A stretch of DNA of 64,000 bases from Manduca sexta. Lineage: Eukaryota; Arthropoda; Insecta; Lepidoptera; Sphingidae. Below, one piece after another: positions 63,247 to 64,000 of this stretch. The DNA lies in NCBI RefSeq assembly GCF_014839805.1, contig NC_051131.1:11024913-11088912 (forward strand), read 5' to 3'. The position numbers and the translations under genes were made by a program. Numbering within the stretch: the stretch's first letter is position 1; each line of letters starts with the position of its first letter. Under the pieces are notes generated by a model. The model had not been told where the DNA came from, did no database searches, and saw only the letters and a list, made by a program, of their open reading frames with translations.

Positions 63247-64000
63247 CTGTATGATATGAGATGCTTATACAGGGTTATGTTGACAATGCGTTAAAATGAA
63301 ACCACATGTTTGTTTTCTTAAAAAACACTTCACTGTAAGTTATTCTAACCATTGATAAGTGTAAGGTTCGAGCAAAATAAATATTGTTAAAAAGTAATCT
63401 TAATTTTGCATGCCACTAATTCACGATCAGAATTTATTGGAGCGGCAATACCACATTTTCCGTCAAAAATATATTTATACACACCATATCGCACTAAACA
63501 ATAAAATGGTTAAAAAATACAAAAACTAAAACTGGGATTTAGGCGACAGTTATTCATGGATAGTTTTCATACAATACGTAACGCATACGAAAAAATACTC
63601 TGTAAAAGTTTGAAATTTATTTTTTATAATGTAGTTACGTATGCTCACGGCTCCACACAAGCATTAAGTATTTAAAATCAAACGTAACGTTACAAGTTAA
63701 ATTGTCTTTATGTATACCTAGTTAACAGTTAAGTATATTTTTCAGAAGTTCCTTTGAACACATAATTTGTAAATCAAACACTGGATATAGTAAAATCTTT
63801 TGGGGTACTCTCAAATTCTGAGATATAAGTTACTATTTGCAATAGTAAGAAATATCTATGGTTCTAAGTGTCAAGCAATCTGCTTGCCTAATGGTTCTGG
63901 AATTAAGAAGAGCATGTTGCTACTTTACAAAAATACAGTGGTACCTACTTACATGGACTAGATTTTACACGATTTTAGACTTTCTTAACAAGAAAAATAC
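63247..64000 (-). other. Intron of proteinase copy B running off the window
   Basis: AT-rich, with no exon recognisable by comparison with copy A. The catalytic-Cys exon expected next upstream was not found, so this intron is longer than copy A's equivalent 567-base intron. Confidence 0.55.

Noticed and set aside
63930..63990. Donor-like GTAAGTAGG on the minus strand as copy B's next exon
   Set aside because: The sequence upstream of it does not encode anything like the catalytic-Cys exon of copy A.

Overview
The window looks like nuclear DNA of a moth or butterfly (Lepidoptera). It is AT-rich, has multi-exon genes with GT-AG introns, and is crowded with tRNA-derived SINEs and non-autonomous Helitron-type elements ending in CTAGT. 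No bacterial, viral, rRNA, tRNA-gene or CRISPR feature was seen. All calls come from reading the sequence by eye; no alignment was run.

Layout. (1) 1-1913: upstream flank. (2) 1914-17199, plus strand: a complete ten-exon kynurenine 3-monooxygenase gene (KMO, cinnabar orthologue), predicted 471 residues. Its 5.5-kb sixth intron holds, on the opposite strand, a single-exon 600-residue ionotropic receptor (IR) gene at 11293-13095, plus a Helitron with a 123-bp tandem array and a snapback MITE. (3) About 17.3-47.2 kb: roughly 30 kb with no gene that I can support, filled with SINEs, Helitron pieces, foldback elements and unassigned AT-rich sequence. (4) 47239-55578, minus strand: a complete 14-exon papain-family cysteine proteinase gene of the insect 26/29-kDa hemocyte proteinase type, predicted 543 residues, with a TATA box and candidate initiator. 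(5) 55.6-59.2 kb: spacer with a 366-bp, nearly perfect inverted-repeat element bounded by TTAA. (6) 59216-63246, minus strand: the last four exons of a second, diverged tandem copy of the proteinase gene; its 5' part lies beyond the window.

Functions. KMO makes 3-hydroxykynurenine for ommochrome pigments of eyes, eggs and integument. The IR is a chemosensory-type ligand-gated channel of the iGluR superfamily. The two proteinases are secretory-pathway papain-fold enzymes with an I29 propeptide. The three gene types share no pathway. The most notable architecture is the antisense IR inside KMO, the tandem proteinase duplication, and several layers of foldback and rolling-circle elements, some nested in one another.
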